Notes: generated from the sequence alone by a model not told the origin. Numbered from the stretch's first letter, positions 27,551 through 38,513 are shown. The stretch: DNA of 64,000 bases from Candidatus Avedoeria danica (GCA_016703025.1 JADJCV010000004.1:620001-684000); one strand, 5' to 3'. Translations and numbers: made by a program.

Positions 27551-30058
27551 ATGTCGACCGAACCGCCCGCACGCGCCCGGCGCAGCCGCCCACTGTGGCA
27601 GTGCGCCGTACTCGCGGCCGTTCTGGGCGTCGTCGGCGCCCGATCGGCTGGCGCCTCCGGCAGCGGTGATGCGTGGCGCATCGTCGGCCGCTGGGAGACG
27701 ATGGCCTCCGGCGACGACGTGCGAGCCATCGTCCGAGACGGCGACGGCCTCTGGGCGGCCAGCGTCGGCGGCGGCGTGATGCGCTGGCGAACGGACGGCA
27801 GCCAGTGGCGACAGTACCTGGCGCCGCAGGACGGCCTGCCGTGCAACGACGTGTACGACGTCGTGCGCTGGCGGGACGCGTGGTGGTTCGCCACATGCCG
27901 CGGGCTGGCGAGCTACGACGGGGCACGGGATCGCATGTTCGTGGCCGGCGAGGGCCTGCCGCTCCGCGCGCTCTCGGCCCTGGCCGTCGACGACGCGAAC
28001 CGGCTCTGGGTTGCGGCGACACCTCATTGGGATCCCCTCTTGACCGTGCCGTCGAAGCTGACGCTCGGCGGCTGGACCGGCGGCGGCGTCGCGTTCAGCG
28101 CGGACGGCCAGAATTGGACGATGTTCGATGCCGCTGCCCTGCCGTCGACGGATGTGCGTGATCTGGCGGTTTGGCGAGGCGGTGTGTACACCGCCCACAT
28201 CCCGCACCGCGTCTGGTCGCCACCATCGACGGATCCCGATGGCCAGCCCGTCGCCGGACGCTGGGTCATTTCCGGCGGCGGCGTCGCCCGATTTGCCGAC
28301 GGCAAGTGGACGGCGTGGTCCAACGAGAACGCGCCCGAGCTGGCGGACGCCGTCAACGCGCTCGCCGCCGGCCCGACCGCACTCTGGGCCGCGACTTCGG
28401 GACGCGGACTCGTCGCCTGGAACGGCGCCACGTGGCTCGGCCGCCGCGACTGCGGCGACGAGAATCGCTGCATCCAGGACAATTACGTCACGGCGGTCGC
28501 GGTCGGCGCCGACGGCACGGTCTGGGCCGCCACCGCCCGCTTCAACGGCCGCGGCACCGGCGTCGCGCTGCTCGACGACCGCGCCACGCCGGCCGATGCC
28601 GACGACGACGGCTGGTTCGTCCTCCGCGGCGCCAGCGCCATGCCCGGTGATCTCATCCATGCGATTCTGCCGGATGCCGACGCTTCGGCTTGGTTCGGCT
28701 GCAGCACGCAGGATGACGAGGGCCGTGTCCGAGGCGCGGGTATCGCCCGGCTGCTCGACGACCGCCAGACCGTGACTCGTTTGGACAGCCGGGACCTTGC
28801 GCCCGGCGTGCTCGCGGCCAACGACGTGACCGCCGTTGCCCGGCATCCCCTGACCGGCGACCTGTGGGTCGGCACCGCCCGCTCCGGCCTGAGCGTTCGC
28901 GGCGTGGACGGTGTGTGGCGGTCGTTCACCCGCGCCTCGACCGCCGGCGGTCTGGCGGGGGACGCGATCGCCGACATCGCGATCGAGGCGAACGGCACGG
29001 TCTGGGTGGCCACGCGGCAGTCGACGTTCGATGCCGACCGTCGCGCTTGGACCGACGGCGGCTTGTCGCGCTTCGACGGTCGTGACTGGACGCGCCTGTC
29101 CGGTAGCGCCAGCGGATTGCCGGCGGACCACCTGAGCGCACTGGCGTTGGATGGCCGCGGCAAGTTGTGGGTCGGCACGGGTGCCACGGATCACGGTCCC
29201 AAGGAGTTCCATTACCGCGGCTGGGGCGTGGCCGTTGTCGACACCGCCACCCGCCGGTGGGAGCGGACCTTCACACACCCGCAGCTGGCCAGCAACAACG
29301 TGACCGACATCGCGGTGATCGGCGATCAGGTCTGGGTCTCGACGGCCTATTTCTTCTACGTGGATCCGCGACCAGGTGGCGCGCAGTTCAACACGGGCGG
29401 CGGCTTGAGCGTCTACGACCAGGCGGCCGGCACGTGGCGGAGCTACACGGACCGTGACGGCATGCCGCCTGCGGTTCGTGACCGGGGCAACCGGGCGTTG
29501 ATCGATCTGCGGAGCGTCCTTGTCGACACCGCCGGCACGGTCTGGACGGGCGGTCTGGCGGTCCCGACGTCGACCGATGAGGCGGATGCCTCGCCGGACG
29601 GTTTCGTGGCCAGCGTGAACGCGGGTGCGTTGACGGCCGAGCGGCTCGATCGGAGCGGCGGGGTCGTCGCGCTGGCGGCGGACGGCCAAGGTGTGATCTG
29701 GGCGGCGACGCGAGACGACGGTCTGCGCGTGCGGCCGCCGGACGGACGATGGATTCGGCAGTCGGCGGCCCCGGGCGGTCTGCCGTCCAACCGTCTGACG
29801 ACGCTGCGTTTCGATGGCGCCGGCGGCTGGCTGGGCACGGCCGATCAGGGTCTGGCGGTCCTTCGCCCGCCGCTGCCGCCGACAGCCCCGCCGCCGCCGC
29901 CCGGCACGGAGCCGCCCGGCGGGGCGCCGACGGCGACGCCCGAACCGGAGCTCGGGGAGTACGGTTACGTCCTGCGGCTGCGGACAACGTTGTACCTGCC
30001 GATCATGCACCGGGGTGCGTCGGGGGGGCTGATCGTGTTGGATCCGCTCGAACCCTAG
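27551..30058 (+). CDS. Exported ligand-sensor-type propeller protein
   Basis: 835 residues. The ATG at 27551 has AGGAG 8 bases upstream. A signal peptide (about 14-36) is followed by two propellers with blades such as LWAASVGGGVMRWRTDGSQW, LWVGTARSGLSVRGVDGVW and IWAATRDDGLRVRPPDGRW. A Pro-rich stretch (TAPPPPPGTEPPG) precedes the terminal LRTTLYLPIMHRG, the exported-protein motif. There is no transmembrane segment after the signal and no signalling domain. It is intact, unlike the next two paralogues, and shares the blade pattern with the protein at 20922-25304. Probable surface protein of unknown ligand. Confidence 0.77.
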   Translation: MSTEPPARARRSRPLWQCAVLAAVLGVVGARSAGASGSGDAWRIVGRWETMASGDDVRAIVRDGDGLWAASVGGGVMRWRTDGSQWRQYLAPQDGLPCNDVYDVVRWRDAWWFATCRGLASYDGARDRMFVAGEGLPLRALSALAVDDANRLWVAATPHWDPLLTVPSKLTLGGWTGGGVAFSADGQNWTMFDAAALPSTDVRDLAVWRGGVYTAHIPHRVWSPPSTDPDGQPVAGRWVISGGGVARFADGKWTAWSNENAPELADAVNALAAGPTALWAATSGRGLVAWNGATWLGRRDCGDENRCIQDNYVTAVAVGADGTVWAATARFNGRGTGVALLDDRATPADADDDGWFVLRGASAMPGDLIHAILPDADASAWFGCSTQDDEGRVRGAGIARLLDDRQTVTRLDSRDLAPGVLAANDVTAVARHPLTGDLWVGTARSGLSVRGVDGVWRSFTRASTAGGLAGDAIADIAIEANGTVWVATRQSTFDADRRAWTDGGLSRFDGRDWTRLSGSASGLPADHLSALALDGRGKLWVGTGATDHGPKEFHYRGWGVAVVDTATRRWERTFTHPQLASNNVTDIAVIGDQVWVSTAYFFYVDPRPGGAQFNTGGGLSVYDQAAGTWRSYTDRDGMPPAVRDRGNRALIDLRSVLVDTAGTVWTGGLAVPTSTDEADASPDGFVASVNAGALTAERLDRSGGVVALAADGQGVIWAATRDDGLRVRPPDGRWIRQSAAPGGLPSNRLTTLRFDGAGGWLGTADQGLAVLRPPLPPTAPPPPPGTEPPGGAPTATPEPELGEYGYVLRLRTTLYLPIMHRGASGGLIVLDPLEP

Positions 30059-30395
30059 AATTGGTCGTCGGCGCGATCGGGTGCGGCGTGGATGTGGATG
30101 GAGACGCGGGGGACGTGAGTACGCGGGCTGAGGAGGAGGTGGGCCGGGGGGCTGAGGAGGTGCTGGGCCGGCCCAGCACTTCCTCCAAGTCCAGACCGAC
30201 CCCTCGGCCAGCCCGATCCCCGGCCAGACCAAGCCACCACCCCACAGTCTCGCCAACCCCCAACCCCAACCCCCAACCCAAGCCACCCTTCGCCAAGTTC
30301 ACGCGCCCCTCAGATGCCACCCATGCGCTGCTAGTGCAGCCGCGCTACCCTCCCATGCGTGTTCGACCCGCGACGACACCGCACAGGAGACCACA
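30059..30395. other. Intergenic region with palindrome and C-rich tract
   Basis: No gene is supported here. It holds a perfect 20-bp palindrome centred at 30169/30170 and, from 30253 to 30290, a strand-biased tract of CCCCAA-like runs that could form a G-quadruplex on the minus strand. The ribosome site of the next gene (AGGAGA) is at its right end. Confidence 0.6.
30160..30179. terminator. Perfect 20-bp GC palindrome between propeller genes
   Basis: The arms are GTGCTGGGCC and its exact complement, flanked by imperfectly complementary GGAGG and CTTCC. Its position 100 bp after one gene and 215 bp before the next fits a transcription terminator, though there is no T-run. Confidence 0.35.
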
Positions 30396-32951
30396 ATGCC
30401 GCCTCGACAACGCCCGAACAGCGGTCGACGGTCAGTCCCTCCCTGCCTACTGGGCATCATCATCGCCCTAAACGCCGCCCTCGCACCGTCCGCCACCGCT
30501 GTCGCCGGAGCCGCAGCCCCGGATGCCCATGACCCGGCCGCGTGGTGGACGTTCGCGCGCGGTGACGAGGTCCTGGCGACCGCCGTTCATCCGATGGACG
30601 GGCGTGTCTGGGTGGGCACGGAAGGCGGCGGCGTCGTGGTCTGGGACGCGGCGAACCGGACGTCCGAGCACTACCTCTTTCCAAACCAGCCCGGACTGCG
30701 CTCGAACACCGTTTACGACATCGCGTTCGACCCGCGCAGCGGCGACGCCTGGCTTGCCACGGCGGACGGCCTGACGCATGTCGCCCGCAGCACCGGCTGG
30801 TGGACGACGTACGTTCACCCGTCCCTCGCGCCCCAGCGGCCGAGCTTGACGTCGCCGTCGTCGACGATGGGCTGCCGCCGCTGCGGGTCTGGAGCGCCGT
30901 CGCCGTTGCCGCTGACGGCACGCTCTGGGCCGGCATTCCACAGTCCGATCGGGCGCTTGACACCAGCGATGCCCGTGCGCTCGACCGAATGGCCCCGGAC
31001 GGCGGCGTGGTGCGCCGCACGCCCGACGGCCGATGGACGTGGTTTCCGTTCCACCCGCAGCGGACTGCCGGGCCCGCCCGATCGACGGTCGCCGACCTGG
31101 CCGTGCTGCCGGACGGCCGGCTCGTCATCGCGCACGGGCGGCGCGGCAACACGGACGTCGCGCTCACGATCCACGGCCCCGCAGCCGACGATTGGTCCGC
31201 CGTCCGTTCCGTCGGCCCGATCGGCGCGGTGGCCGATGGGCCGCGGACGGGCCAGGTCATGCAGCTTGCCGTCGCGGTCGAGCCCGGCGGCGGCTTCAGC
31301 CTCTGGCTGGCCACATGGAGCCGCGGCGTCTACCGCTGGCGGGATGGGCGCTGGACAGCGTTCAGCCGCACGGACCAGGGCGAAGGGATTGTGCCGGCGC
31401 CGGGGCTGTGCAGCGACCAGGTCTGGGCGATCGCGGCCGCGGCGGACGCGGTCTGGGCGGCGTGCGTCGGACGGTCGGGGGAGGAGGGGCTCGGGGTGAG
31501 CCGCTTCGACCGTGCCGCCGAGACGTGGCAGCGGATCGGGCCGGCGGAGGGGCTCCCGACCGGCACCGTCACGGCGATCGCCGCCGTCGCGGGCGGTGCG
31601 TTCCTCGGCACGGACGAACCGACGACGCGCCACTCGGGCGGTCTCGGCGTCGTGCCGCTGAAGGCCAGTGCGGCCGGCGTGACGATCGAGCCGCCGTTGT
31701 CGACGTTTGCCGACGGCCGAACGCCGCCGGCAAACGAGGTGACGGCGCTGGCGTTCGATCCGACCGGCCGGTTGTGGGTCGGCACGCGCGGCGCCGGGCT
31801 GGCTGTGTACGACCCGCGCGACGGCCGGTGGCGTTCCTGGACTGCCGCGTCGACGGACGACGGCCTGGCGGGCGACGCCGTGACGGATGTCCTGGTCAAA
31901 GGCGATGACGTCTGGGTGGCATCGACGCGCAGCCGCCACGCCGTGAACGGGCCGTCGGACGGCGGGCTGACGTTGATCGACCGCGCAAGCGGCACGGTGC
32001 GGCGGACGATACGTCCATCCGCCGGCGGGTTGCCGAGCGGCCAGCCGAGCAGCCTTGCGCTCGGGGTGGATGGGCGCGTGTACGTCGGCTTCGGCGCCGC
32101 GACGGGCGGCGTCGGTATCGACGTGCAGCAGGGCAGCGGCGTGGCGGCCTATGACCCGGCGGCCGACGTCTGGGCGATGTGGCGGCGCGGCTCCGGCGGA
32201 CTCGTTGGCGACACCGTCCTCGACTTGGCCAGCGGAGCCGAGGGCATCTGGGCTGCGGTCAGCTACGCCCCGGACGGGACGAGCGCCGCTCGCCTCACGG
32301 GCGGCGGCGCGACGGTGCTCCACGAGGACGCCTGGCTCGCCTGGCAGTCCGGTGACTTCGGGTTCGTGAGCTACCGGGACGGCGAGATCTCCGGCGATGT
32401 CCGATCGGTGCACGAGGCGGCCGATGGCGCGGTGGGCGGGCAGCTATACGCTCGAGGGCGAGATCGCCGGCGTCTGGCCGAGTGTCGACGCCGTCGTGAA
32501 CCGCTACGACCCGTTGCGCCGCCAATGGCGCGCCGCGACCTTCCCGCGGGACGGGTGGATCCCGGCGATCGTCGACGACGAGGACGGGCGCGTGTGGCTC
32601 GGCACGACGCGCGGTCACACCGGCGAGATCTGGCGGGCCGACGAGGTGCGAGGCGATCGGGACACCGTGGCCGATCGGCGGGATCCGGCGCTGGGGGGGA
32701 TCTGGCTTGGCACCAGCATCACCGGGCCGTTCGACCGGATTGCGCCGGAGAACAGCGGGCTGGCTGCGCGGGCGATCTCGGCCCTGGCGATCGAGCCGGC
32801 GACCGGCCACGTCTGGGTCGCCACGTCGGGCGGCGGGATCAGCGTCTTCACCGGCGGCGAGCGGTTCGGCCCGACGGATCCCGGCCGGCCGATCGGCCGG
32901 GATCGCAGCCGACTGCCCTATCGGGCGTGGCTGCCGGCCGCCCAGCGGTAG
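30396..32951 (+). CDS. Exported ligand-sensor-type propeller protein (two frameshifts)
   Basis: The ATG at 30396 follows AGGAGA. After a signal peptide (about 17-42), propeller blades read VWVGTEGGGVVVWDAANRTS, LWVGTRGAGLAVYDPRDGRW and VWVATSGGGISVFTGGERF. The frame breaks twice. Near 30831-30834 (run of four C) one base appears missing, and the protein continues as AAELDVAVVDDGLPPL. Near 32434-32436 (run of three G) one base appears extra, and it continues as GSYTLEGEIAGVWPSVDAVV. Alignment by eye with the next gene supports one continuous protein of about 850 residues. Both breaks lie in G/C runs, so assembly error is at least as likely as decay. It ends RAWLPAAQR. Confidence 0.7.
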
Positions 32952-33161
32952 ACGGGCCGCGGGGCTGCCGGTCGATGGCGCGTGGGCCGTTCCGGGTGCT
33001 GCCGGAGGGACCGCACGCGTGCGCCGCAGTTTCGCCGCCGGCCGGACGATCGGCCGGCGCAAGTTGACCCGCGCTTGGCGCGTCCATACCCTTGAACGGT
33101 TGTGCGGTTGGATCGAGATGTCCGTTGCCGGCCGCGCCTACGAACCGACCTGGAGCTGTGG

Positions 33162-35890
33162 ATGAACCTCCGACGCATGACCCGCGCCGCCTGCGGCACG
33201 CTTGCCTTGTCGCTGGCCCTCCTCGCGCCGCCGCCGGCCGCCGCGCAGCAGGGGACGATGCAGGACCCCGCCAGCTGGCTGACGTTGGCCAACGGAGACG
33301 AGATCCTCGCGGCCGCGGTGAATCCCGTCGACGGCCGGTTGTGGGTCGGCACCGAGGGCGGCGGCCTCGTGGTTTGGGAGCCCGGGCAGCGGACGTTCAG
33401 CCAGTACGTGTTCCCCAACCAGCGCGGGCTCCTCTCGAACAACGTCTTCGACATCGCATTCGACCGGCAGACCGGCGATGCCTGGTTGGCCACCGAGATG
33501 GGCCTCACGCACGTCGAGCACGCCACGATGGCGTTTCGGTCGTCCGTGGCGGACACGCCCGAGGCCCGGCCCGAGCACTCACAGGATGTCGTCGACGCGT
33601 ACGGTACGGACGTGTTCCCGGACAGCCGCATCTTCTCGTCGGTGGCGGTGGCGGACGATGGTGTGGTGTGGGCCGGTACGCCGGACCGAGAGTCGCGCGG
33701 CGGGGCACGGACGGACAATGGACGAAGTTCGTCTACGACGAGGCCGACCCCGAGCTCGGACCGCTGCGCGAACAGGTGACGGACATCGCCGTCCTTCCGA
33801 ACGGACATGTCTGGGTCGCACACGGCCGGACGCGCACCGACGTGTTCGTCTCGGTGTTCGACCCCGACTCGCAGGAGTGGACCGGCATCCTGACGACGGC
33901 GCCGAACGGCGACTTGGCGGACGGTCCGCGCACGAGCCAGGTGATGGAGATGGCCGTCGAGCGGCGTGGCGGCGCTGCGTTCTACGTCTGGTGCGCCACG
34001 GGATCAAGGCGTACCGCTGGGACTCCGAGACGGCGACGTGGACGGAATACAACGATCGGGATACCCGGATCGCCGGCGACGCCGACGCCGGCCTGTGCGG
34101 CGACACCGTGTGGTCCATCGCCGAGCGGGACGGCTACGTCTGGGCGGCGTGCGCGAACACGTCGGGCAACACCGGGCGCGGGGCCAGTCGGTATGACCCG
34201 GCGACGGATACCTGGCGTCGGATCCGCGGCTCGGACGGCCTGCCGACGGACATCGTCACCGCGATCGCGCTGGGGGACGGGGTCGCTTACTTGGGTACGG
34301 ATGAGCCCGAGCACGTGACGCGCGGCAGCCACGGCATCATCCCTGTGCGATTCGACGGCGCCACGCCGATCGTGGACCCAGCGCTGCAAACCGCCGCGGT
34401 GACGCCGTATGTCAACGAGATCACGGCGCTGGCGTTCGACCCCGTCGGTGACCTGTGGGTCGGGACGCGGCAGGCAGGCGTGATGCGCTACAACCCCAGA
34501 ACCGCAGTTGGACGCACTACACCTACGAGTCGACGGGCCGCCGATTGGCGGGGACCTGATCACCGATATCGCGATCGTCGGCGACGAGGTCTGGGTGGCC
34601 AGCGGTCACGAGCGGATCGCGAGCGGGGCCTGGGTCGACGGCGGCATCGGCATCTTCGACCGGAGCGCGAATGCCTGGGCGCGGACGCTGACGGTGGAGG
34701 CCGGCGGCCTTTCCTCCAGCCAAGCCGGTAGCTTGGCCGTGGATGGCGGCGGTCAGGTCTGGCTTGGCCACGGCTTGGGCAACAGCGTGACGAACGGCCC
34801 GGCCAGCTCCGATGTCCAACAGGGCAAGGGGCTCGACGCCATCGACCCGTCGGCGGGACAGGTGGTCGCAAGCTACACGTTCGCCAACACGGGCGGGCTG
34901 TTCACGGGCGACACAGTGCTCGGCTTGTCCGCGACCGGACCGGATGTCTGGGCCGCCACGAGCTACGCCGGCGGCACCACGGGCGACCGGGCCGGCGGCG
35001 GCGTCAGCCACTGGGACGGCGCCAATTGGCGCGGTTGGCGTCACGGCGACGCGGGCCTGCTGAGCTACGGCGACGGCGGGATCACCGGCGACTTCCGCAG
35101 CATTCTGGCCGAGCCCGGCAGCTACGTTCGGGCCGGCACCTTCGGTGGCGACGAGTCGGACGTCGTCTCCTTTTGGCCGCTCGTCACAGCCGTCGTGAAC
35201 CGCTTCGATCCGATCGATCAGCGCTGGACGGCCGCTGAGTTCCCGAGCCAGGGCTGGATCTCGGCGATCGAGCGCGATGCCGTCAGCCAGGTCTGGCTCG
35301 GCACGACGCGCGGCCACATGCAGGATCTCTGGCGGGGCGACGGTGTCCTGGGCGAGGATGCGGAGAACCCGAAGGAAAAGGACCTGGCGGACGGCGGAAT
35401 TCTCGTCGGCGATGTCAGCATGACGGGCACGTGGTTGAACCTGACGCCGAGCAACAGCGGCCTGGCCGCCAAGGCGATCACCGCGCTGGCGATCGAGCCG
35501 TCCACGGGGTTCCTCTGGGTCGGCACGGAAGGCGGCGGCCTGTCCGTCTACACGAACGGCGAGCCGATGGGCCCGCCGCCGACGCCGCGGCCGACGCAAA
35601 CGCCGTGCCCGACCGGTGTCGACTGCCCGACCGTCACCCCCACCGCCACGCGCACGCCCCAGCCGACGACGCCGCCACTGCAGACCGCACCGCCGCCTGG
35701 TCCCGGCACGGCGCTTCCGACCGCCGTCGGGCTCGGGAGCAACGACGATGACGGCGACGACGACGATGAGCCGGAGCCACCGCCCGAGGTGCCGGAGGCG
35801 AGCACGTGGCTCCTCCTGATCACCGGCGCCGTCGCGCTCGGAGGCTACGCATGGTGGCGGCAGCGGGGCGCGGTGTCGTCGGCGCAGTGA
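33162..35890 (+). CDS. Exported propeller protein with PEP-CTERM-like tail (four frameshifts)
   Basis: The ATG at 33162 follows GGAG; a signal peptide ends in PPPAAAQQ. It is the closest paralogue of the preceding gene (LWVGTEGGGLVVWEPGQRTF, VAYLGTDEPEHVTRGSHG). The coding frame changes four times, each consistent with one missing base in a G or C run: about 33702-33705, 34000-34002, 34494-34497 and 34548-34553. The last frame holds a Thr/Pro linker and an acidic stretch (DDDGDDDDEPEPPPEVPE). The tail is VPEASTWLLLITGAVALGGY followed by AWWRQR: a proline-glutamate motif, one hydrophobic helix and arginines, as in PEP-CTERM sorting signals. This suggests cell-surface anchoring by an exosortase-like system, which is not in the window. 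Confidence 0.65.
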
Positions 35891-35903
35891 TGTCGCGGGC
35901 GTG

Positions 35904-35909
35904 TACAAT
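35904..35909 (+). promoter_or_regulatory. Probable -10 element of tRNA-Arg(TCT)
   Basis: TACAAT lies 10 bases before the first tRNA base, the distance expected if transcription starts a few bases upstream of the gene. The -35 region is not recognisable. Confidence 0.35.
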
Positions 35910-35918
35910 CCGGTGCAT

Positions 35919-35991
35919 GCCCCCGTAGCTCAGCGGACAGAGCAGCGGACTTCTAATCCGCGGGTCGCAGGTTCGATTCCTGCCGGGGGTG
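35919..35991 (+). tRNA. tRNA-Arg (TCT)
   Basis: Complete cloverleaf with acceptor GCCCCCG/CGGGGGT, anticodon loop CTTCTAA and T-arm GCAGG-TTCGATT-CCTGC. It reads AGA. From base 35949 to its 3' end the sequence is duplicated at 42930-42976, because an integrative element has used this gene as its attachment site and rebuilt the 3' half. Confidence 0.95.
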
Positions 35992-35995
35992 CTCT
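35949..35995. repeat. Attachment-site repeat, left (in tRNA-Arg)
   Basis: A 47-bp sequence identical to 42930-42976. It begins in the anticodon arm and runs 4 bases past the tRNA end, the usual core region for tRNA-targeting tyrosine integrases. Confidence 0.95.
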
Positions 35996-36031
35996 GTAAC
36001 TGAACCTGTGCCGTCCGGTGTAATCGCCGGT

Positions 36032-36054
36032 TGACACCAATTCTGACACCAATT
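36032..36054. repeat. Two TGACACCAATT repeats, left arm
   Basis: Copies at 36032-36042 and 36044-36054, 12 bp apart. The same 11-mer recurs near the right end of the element. The placement just inside the attachment site, before the integrase gene, fits arm-type binding sites for the integrase or excisionase. Confidence 0.6.
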
Positions 36055-36063
36055 GGCGAACAT

Positions 36064-37199
36064 TCAGCCCGCGCCGTCGGCCCACAGCAGGCCGCTGAGT
36101 TTGTCCGACGCGTCCGCTTTGAGCGACGGCAGCACGTGGGCGTAGGTGTCGGCCGTCAGCGATATCTGACTGTGGCCGAGAATCTCCTTGACCACTTGCA
36201 GGTCACCCCCTGCAACAGCAGATAGGTCGCGCACGCGTGGCGCAGATCGTGAAAGCGCTTGCGCGGCAGCCCCGCGGACGCCAGCAGCCGTTGAAACGCC
36301 TTCGTCACGTTCCGCCCGTCCAGCGGCGTGCCGATCGTCGAGGCGAACACGTGACCGGTCTCGTGCCAGCGATCGCCGGCTAGCAGGCGGTCGCGGTTCT
36401 GTCGGGCGCGATGCTCTCGCAGCTTGGCCGCCACCCCCACCGGAAACGGCAGCGTGCGGCGGCTGAGGCGCGTCTTCGGCTCGACTCGCACCAACTTGCC
36501 GTCAACGCGCTGCAACGCCTTGCGGACGGTCAACGTGCGCGCGTCGAGATCGATGTCATCCCACACCAGCCCAAGCGCCTCGCCGCTCCGCAGCCCGGTC
36601 GCGAGGACGACGTGATATAGCGCCTCATCACGGTTATCCTTGGCCACGTCGAGCAACGTGCGCGCATGCACTGGCGTCAGCGGGTCGAAGTGCGGTCGCG
36701 TGGCCGTCGGCGCGTTCGCCAGCGCCGCGACGTTCCGGCTGACCAACTCCCACTTGAGCGCTTGGTTGAGCGCACGGCGCAGAGTGGCACGGATTCGCTG
36801 GACGGTCGATGCCGTCAACCCGTCCGCAATCTTGGCCGCCCACAGCGTTTCGATGTGCTGCGGCGTGAGGCGCGCGAGGCGATGCCGGCCAAGCGTCGGC
36901 TTGAGGTGCATGCGGACGTGCTGCGCGTAGGACGTGTATGTGGCCGGGCGAACGTTCGGCTTGACGCTCGACGCCAGCCATTGATCAAGGAATGCGGCGA
37001 CGGTCTGCCGTTCGTCCAACGTGGGCATCCCGCGCTCGACGTCGCGCAATGCGGCATTCATCTTGGCGGCCGCTTCCTGCCGTGTCGCGGCGTAGACGGC
37101 GCGCCGCTTGCCGTTGGGGAGCGACACGCGGGCCATCCATCGGCCGTCGGCACGCTTGACGATTGATCCTTCGCGGTTGCCACGTCTACCGTGCGACAT
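36064..37199 (-). CDS. int: Tyrosine-recombinase integrase (one frameshift)
   Basis: About 378 residues. The ATG at 37199 (MSHGRRGNREGSIVKR) is the natural start of this family; the frame is open further upstream. An arm-binding domain (GRWMARVSLPNGKRRAVYAA) is followed by a SAM-like core-binding domain (about 65-160). The catalytic domain has ATGLRSGEALGLVW (Arg) and FHDLRHACATYLL (His-x-x-Arg). The frame breaks at a run of five C on the plus strand (36206-36210). One extra base restores GDLQVVKEILGHSQISLTAD and TYAHVLPS, which supply the Gly-His box and the catalytic Tyr. It catalyses integration and excision at the tRNA-Arg attachment site. Confidence 0.88.
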
Positions 37200-38007
37200 C
37201 GTCCGCTCCGATTGTCTTGGCGCGCCGTCGGGCGCGATAGTCGCGCGCGGCGTCGCGCTGTGGGGCGCCGCTGTCGCGGCAGTTGGGGCAATACGTCCGC
37301 CGTCTCGCCGACGGTCGTGGAAATGGCGTATATCCGGCCCCGCATGCCGAGCACAGAGCCAAGCCATCGGACCGGCTGACAGCATGCATTAGCTGGATGA
37401 CAAGGGCTCCAAATAGGCCGTTGCCCGCTAGGCTGATTGTCGCACCCCGGGCATCGTGCCATTCAAAGATAGGACGTGCCGCCCCGATGGCGAGCAGCTC
37501 GCGCATATAGTAGGCGAACGTAAAACGCTGGCCGCCGACGTCAACGCCCCACCATCGCGACGCCAGACCCTCAGGCGACCGTACGTAAAGCTGCTCCCAA
37601 TCGGCTTCCCTGCCAATCTCGCCGTGATGGAGCCGCGCGCCGATGTTTAGAACGGCACGGAACTGCCGCGACCGGTGGCGCCACTCGTCAACCAGCTCAA
37701 AGAACTCCGGCCCACGCTCAACCCGTTCGGGTTCGCCAATTCCGAGCATGCCCCAGCGGCGAGCAAACGACACGATGGCATCGTCACCTTGGTCAGCCAA
37801 GCGAACGAACCGGTCAAGCTGTCCTGGCTCGGCACGGGTCCAAGTCCAAAGTCGCTCTCCCCCAATATGGGTCCACAGGATCCGGTTACCCTGCAACCGC
37901 ACTTCGGCCGGAACAAGCCATCGGCCGATCGGCGCCGGTCGGTCGAGCCCGTCGAGCCCGCCGATCCCGGCCAACTCCCAACCTTCGCGGTCTTCCCGAA
38001 ACGTCAT
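37186..38007 (-). CDS. Zinc-ribbon protein of unknown function, coupled to integrase
   Basis: 273 residues from the ATG at 38007 (MTFREDREGWEL); the frame is open further upstream. Most of the protein is unrecognised. The C-terminus has a four-Cys zinc site, CSACGAGYTPFPRP then YCPNC, followed by a basic helix (RDAARDYRARRRAK) typical of nucleic-acid binding. Its stop overlaps the integrase start by 14 bp, so the two are probably co-translated. The association suggests a regulator or recombination accessory factor, but this is inferred from position only. Confidence 0.6.
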   Translation of the reverse strand: MTFREDREGWELAGIGGLDGLDRPAPIGRWLVPAEVRLQGNRILWTHIGGERLWTWTRAEPGQLDRFVRLADQGDDAIVSFARRWGMLGIGEPERVERGPEFFELVDEWRHRSRQFRAVLNIGARLHHGEIGREADWEQLYVRSPEGLASRWWGVDVGGQRFTFAYYMRELLAIGAARPIFEWHDARGATISLAGNGLFGALVIQLMHAVSRSDGLALCSACGAGYTPFPRPSARRRTYCPNCRDSGAPQRDAARDYRARRRAKTIGADDVAR

Positions 38008-38124
38008 ACTGGAATCATAGTCCGGCCGTGGATGCGAGTCCACTGACGCCGTAGACTGTGCCTTGCGTCCAGGCGATACCGCATGGATGCCCCCACAGGG
38101 CATTAGGAGATTAGGAGTTGAACG

Positions 38125-38328
38125 ATGGACAAGCTGTTGCTCAGGATCACCGAGGCCGCCGAGCTGACCGGGATTGGACGGTCAAAGGCTTACGAACTGG
38201 TGCAGACAGGTGAATGGCCAGCCGTCCGCATCGGCCGCAGCGTGCGCGTCCCGGCGGCATGGCTCGCCGGTTGGGTCGAGCGCTTGGCCACGGAGGCCGC
38301 TGAGGCGATCGGCGACGGCGCGCGTTAG
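38125..38328 (+). CDS. xis: Excisionase/AlpA-type helix-turn-helix protein
   Basis: 67 residues. The ATG at 38125 follows AGGAG. The whole protein is one winged helix-turn-helix of the MerR/excisionase type: LRITEAAELTGIGRSKAYEL and then RIGRSVRVPAAWLAGWVERL. Such proteins bend DNA at attachment sites to favour excision, or regulate the integrase. It starts 117 bp from the divergent zinc-ribbon/integrase operon, so the space between likely holds both promoters. A TGCCC/GGGCA inverted repeat sits at 38088-38102. Confidence 0.8.
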   Translation: MDKLLLRITEAAELTGIGRSKAYELVQTGEWPAVRIGRSVRVPAAWLAGWVERLATEAAEAIGDGAR

Positions 38329-38513
38329 CATCGGCCGCGCGGCACGTGGCACCGCTGATGGATGCCGATGCGCTGGTGGACCTTGACGATGGCTCTAACG
38401 TCGCGCGTATCGTGCCAAGGCATCCACCACCGTGCGCCGCGTCGGCCGCCATCGACCTATGGTCGCACGGGTCACAGGTGACGATACGCAGGTCGCGGGC
38501 GAGCATTCAAGGC

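Noticed and set aside
27425..30286. 953-codon minus-strand open frame
   Set aside because: Antisense to the intact propeller gene at 27551-30058; no ribosome site or domain.
30253..30290. Telomere-like CCCCAA repeats
   Set aside because: Irregular, short and internal; best seen as a C-rich tract that might form a quadruplex, not a chromosome end.
33162..35890. Several separate small genes in place of one frameshifted propeller gene
   Set aside because: Comparison with the preceding paralogue shows one continuous blade series; each break is a one-base change in a G/C run.
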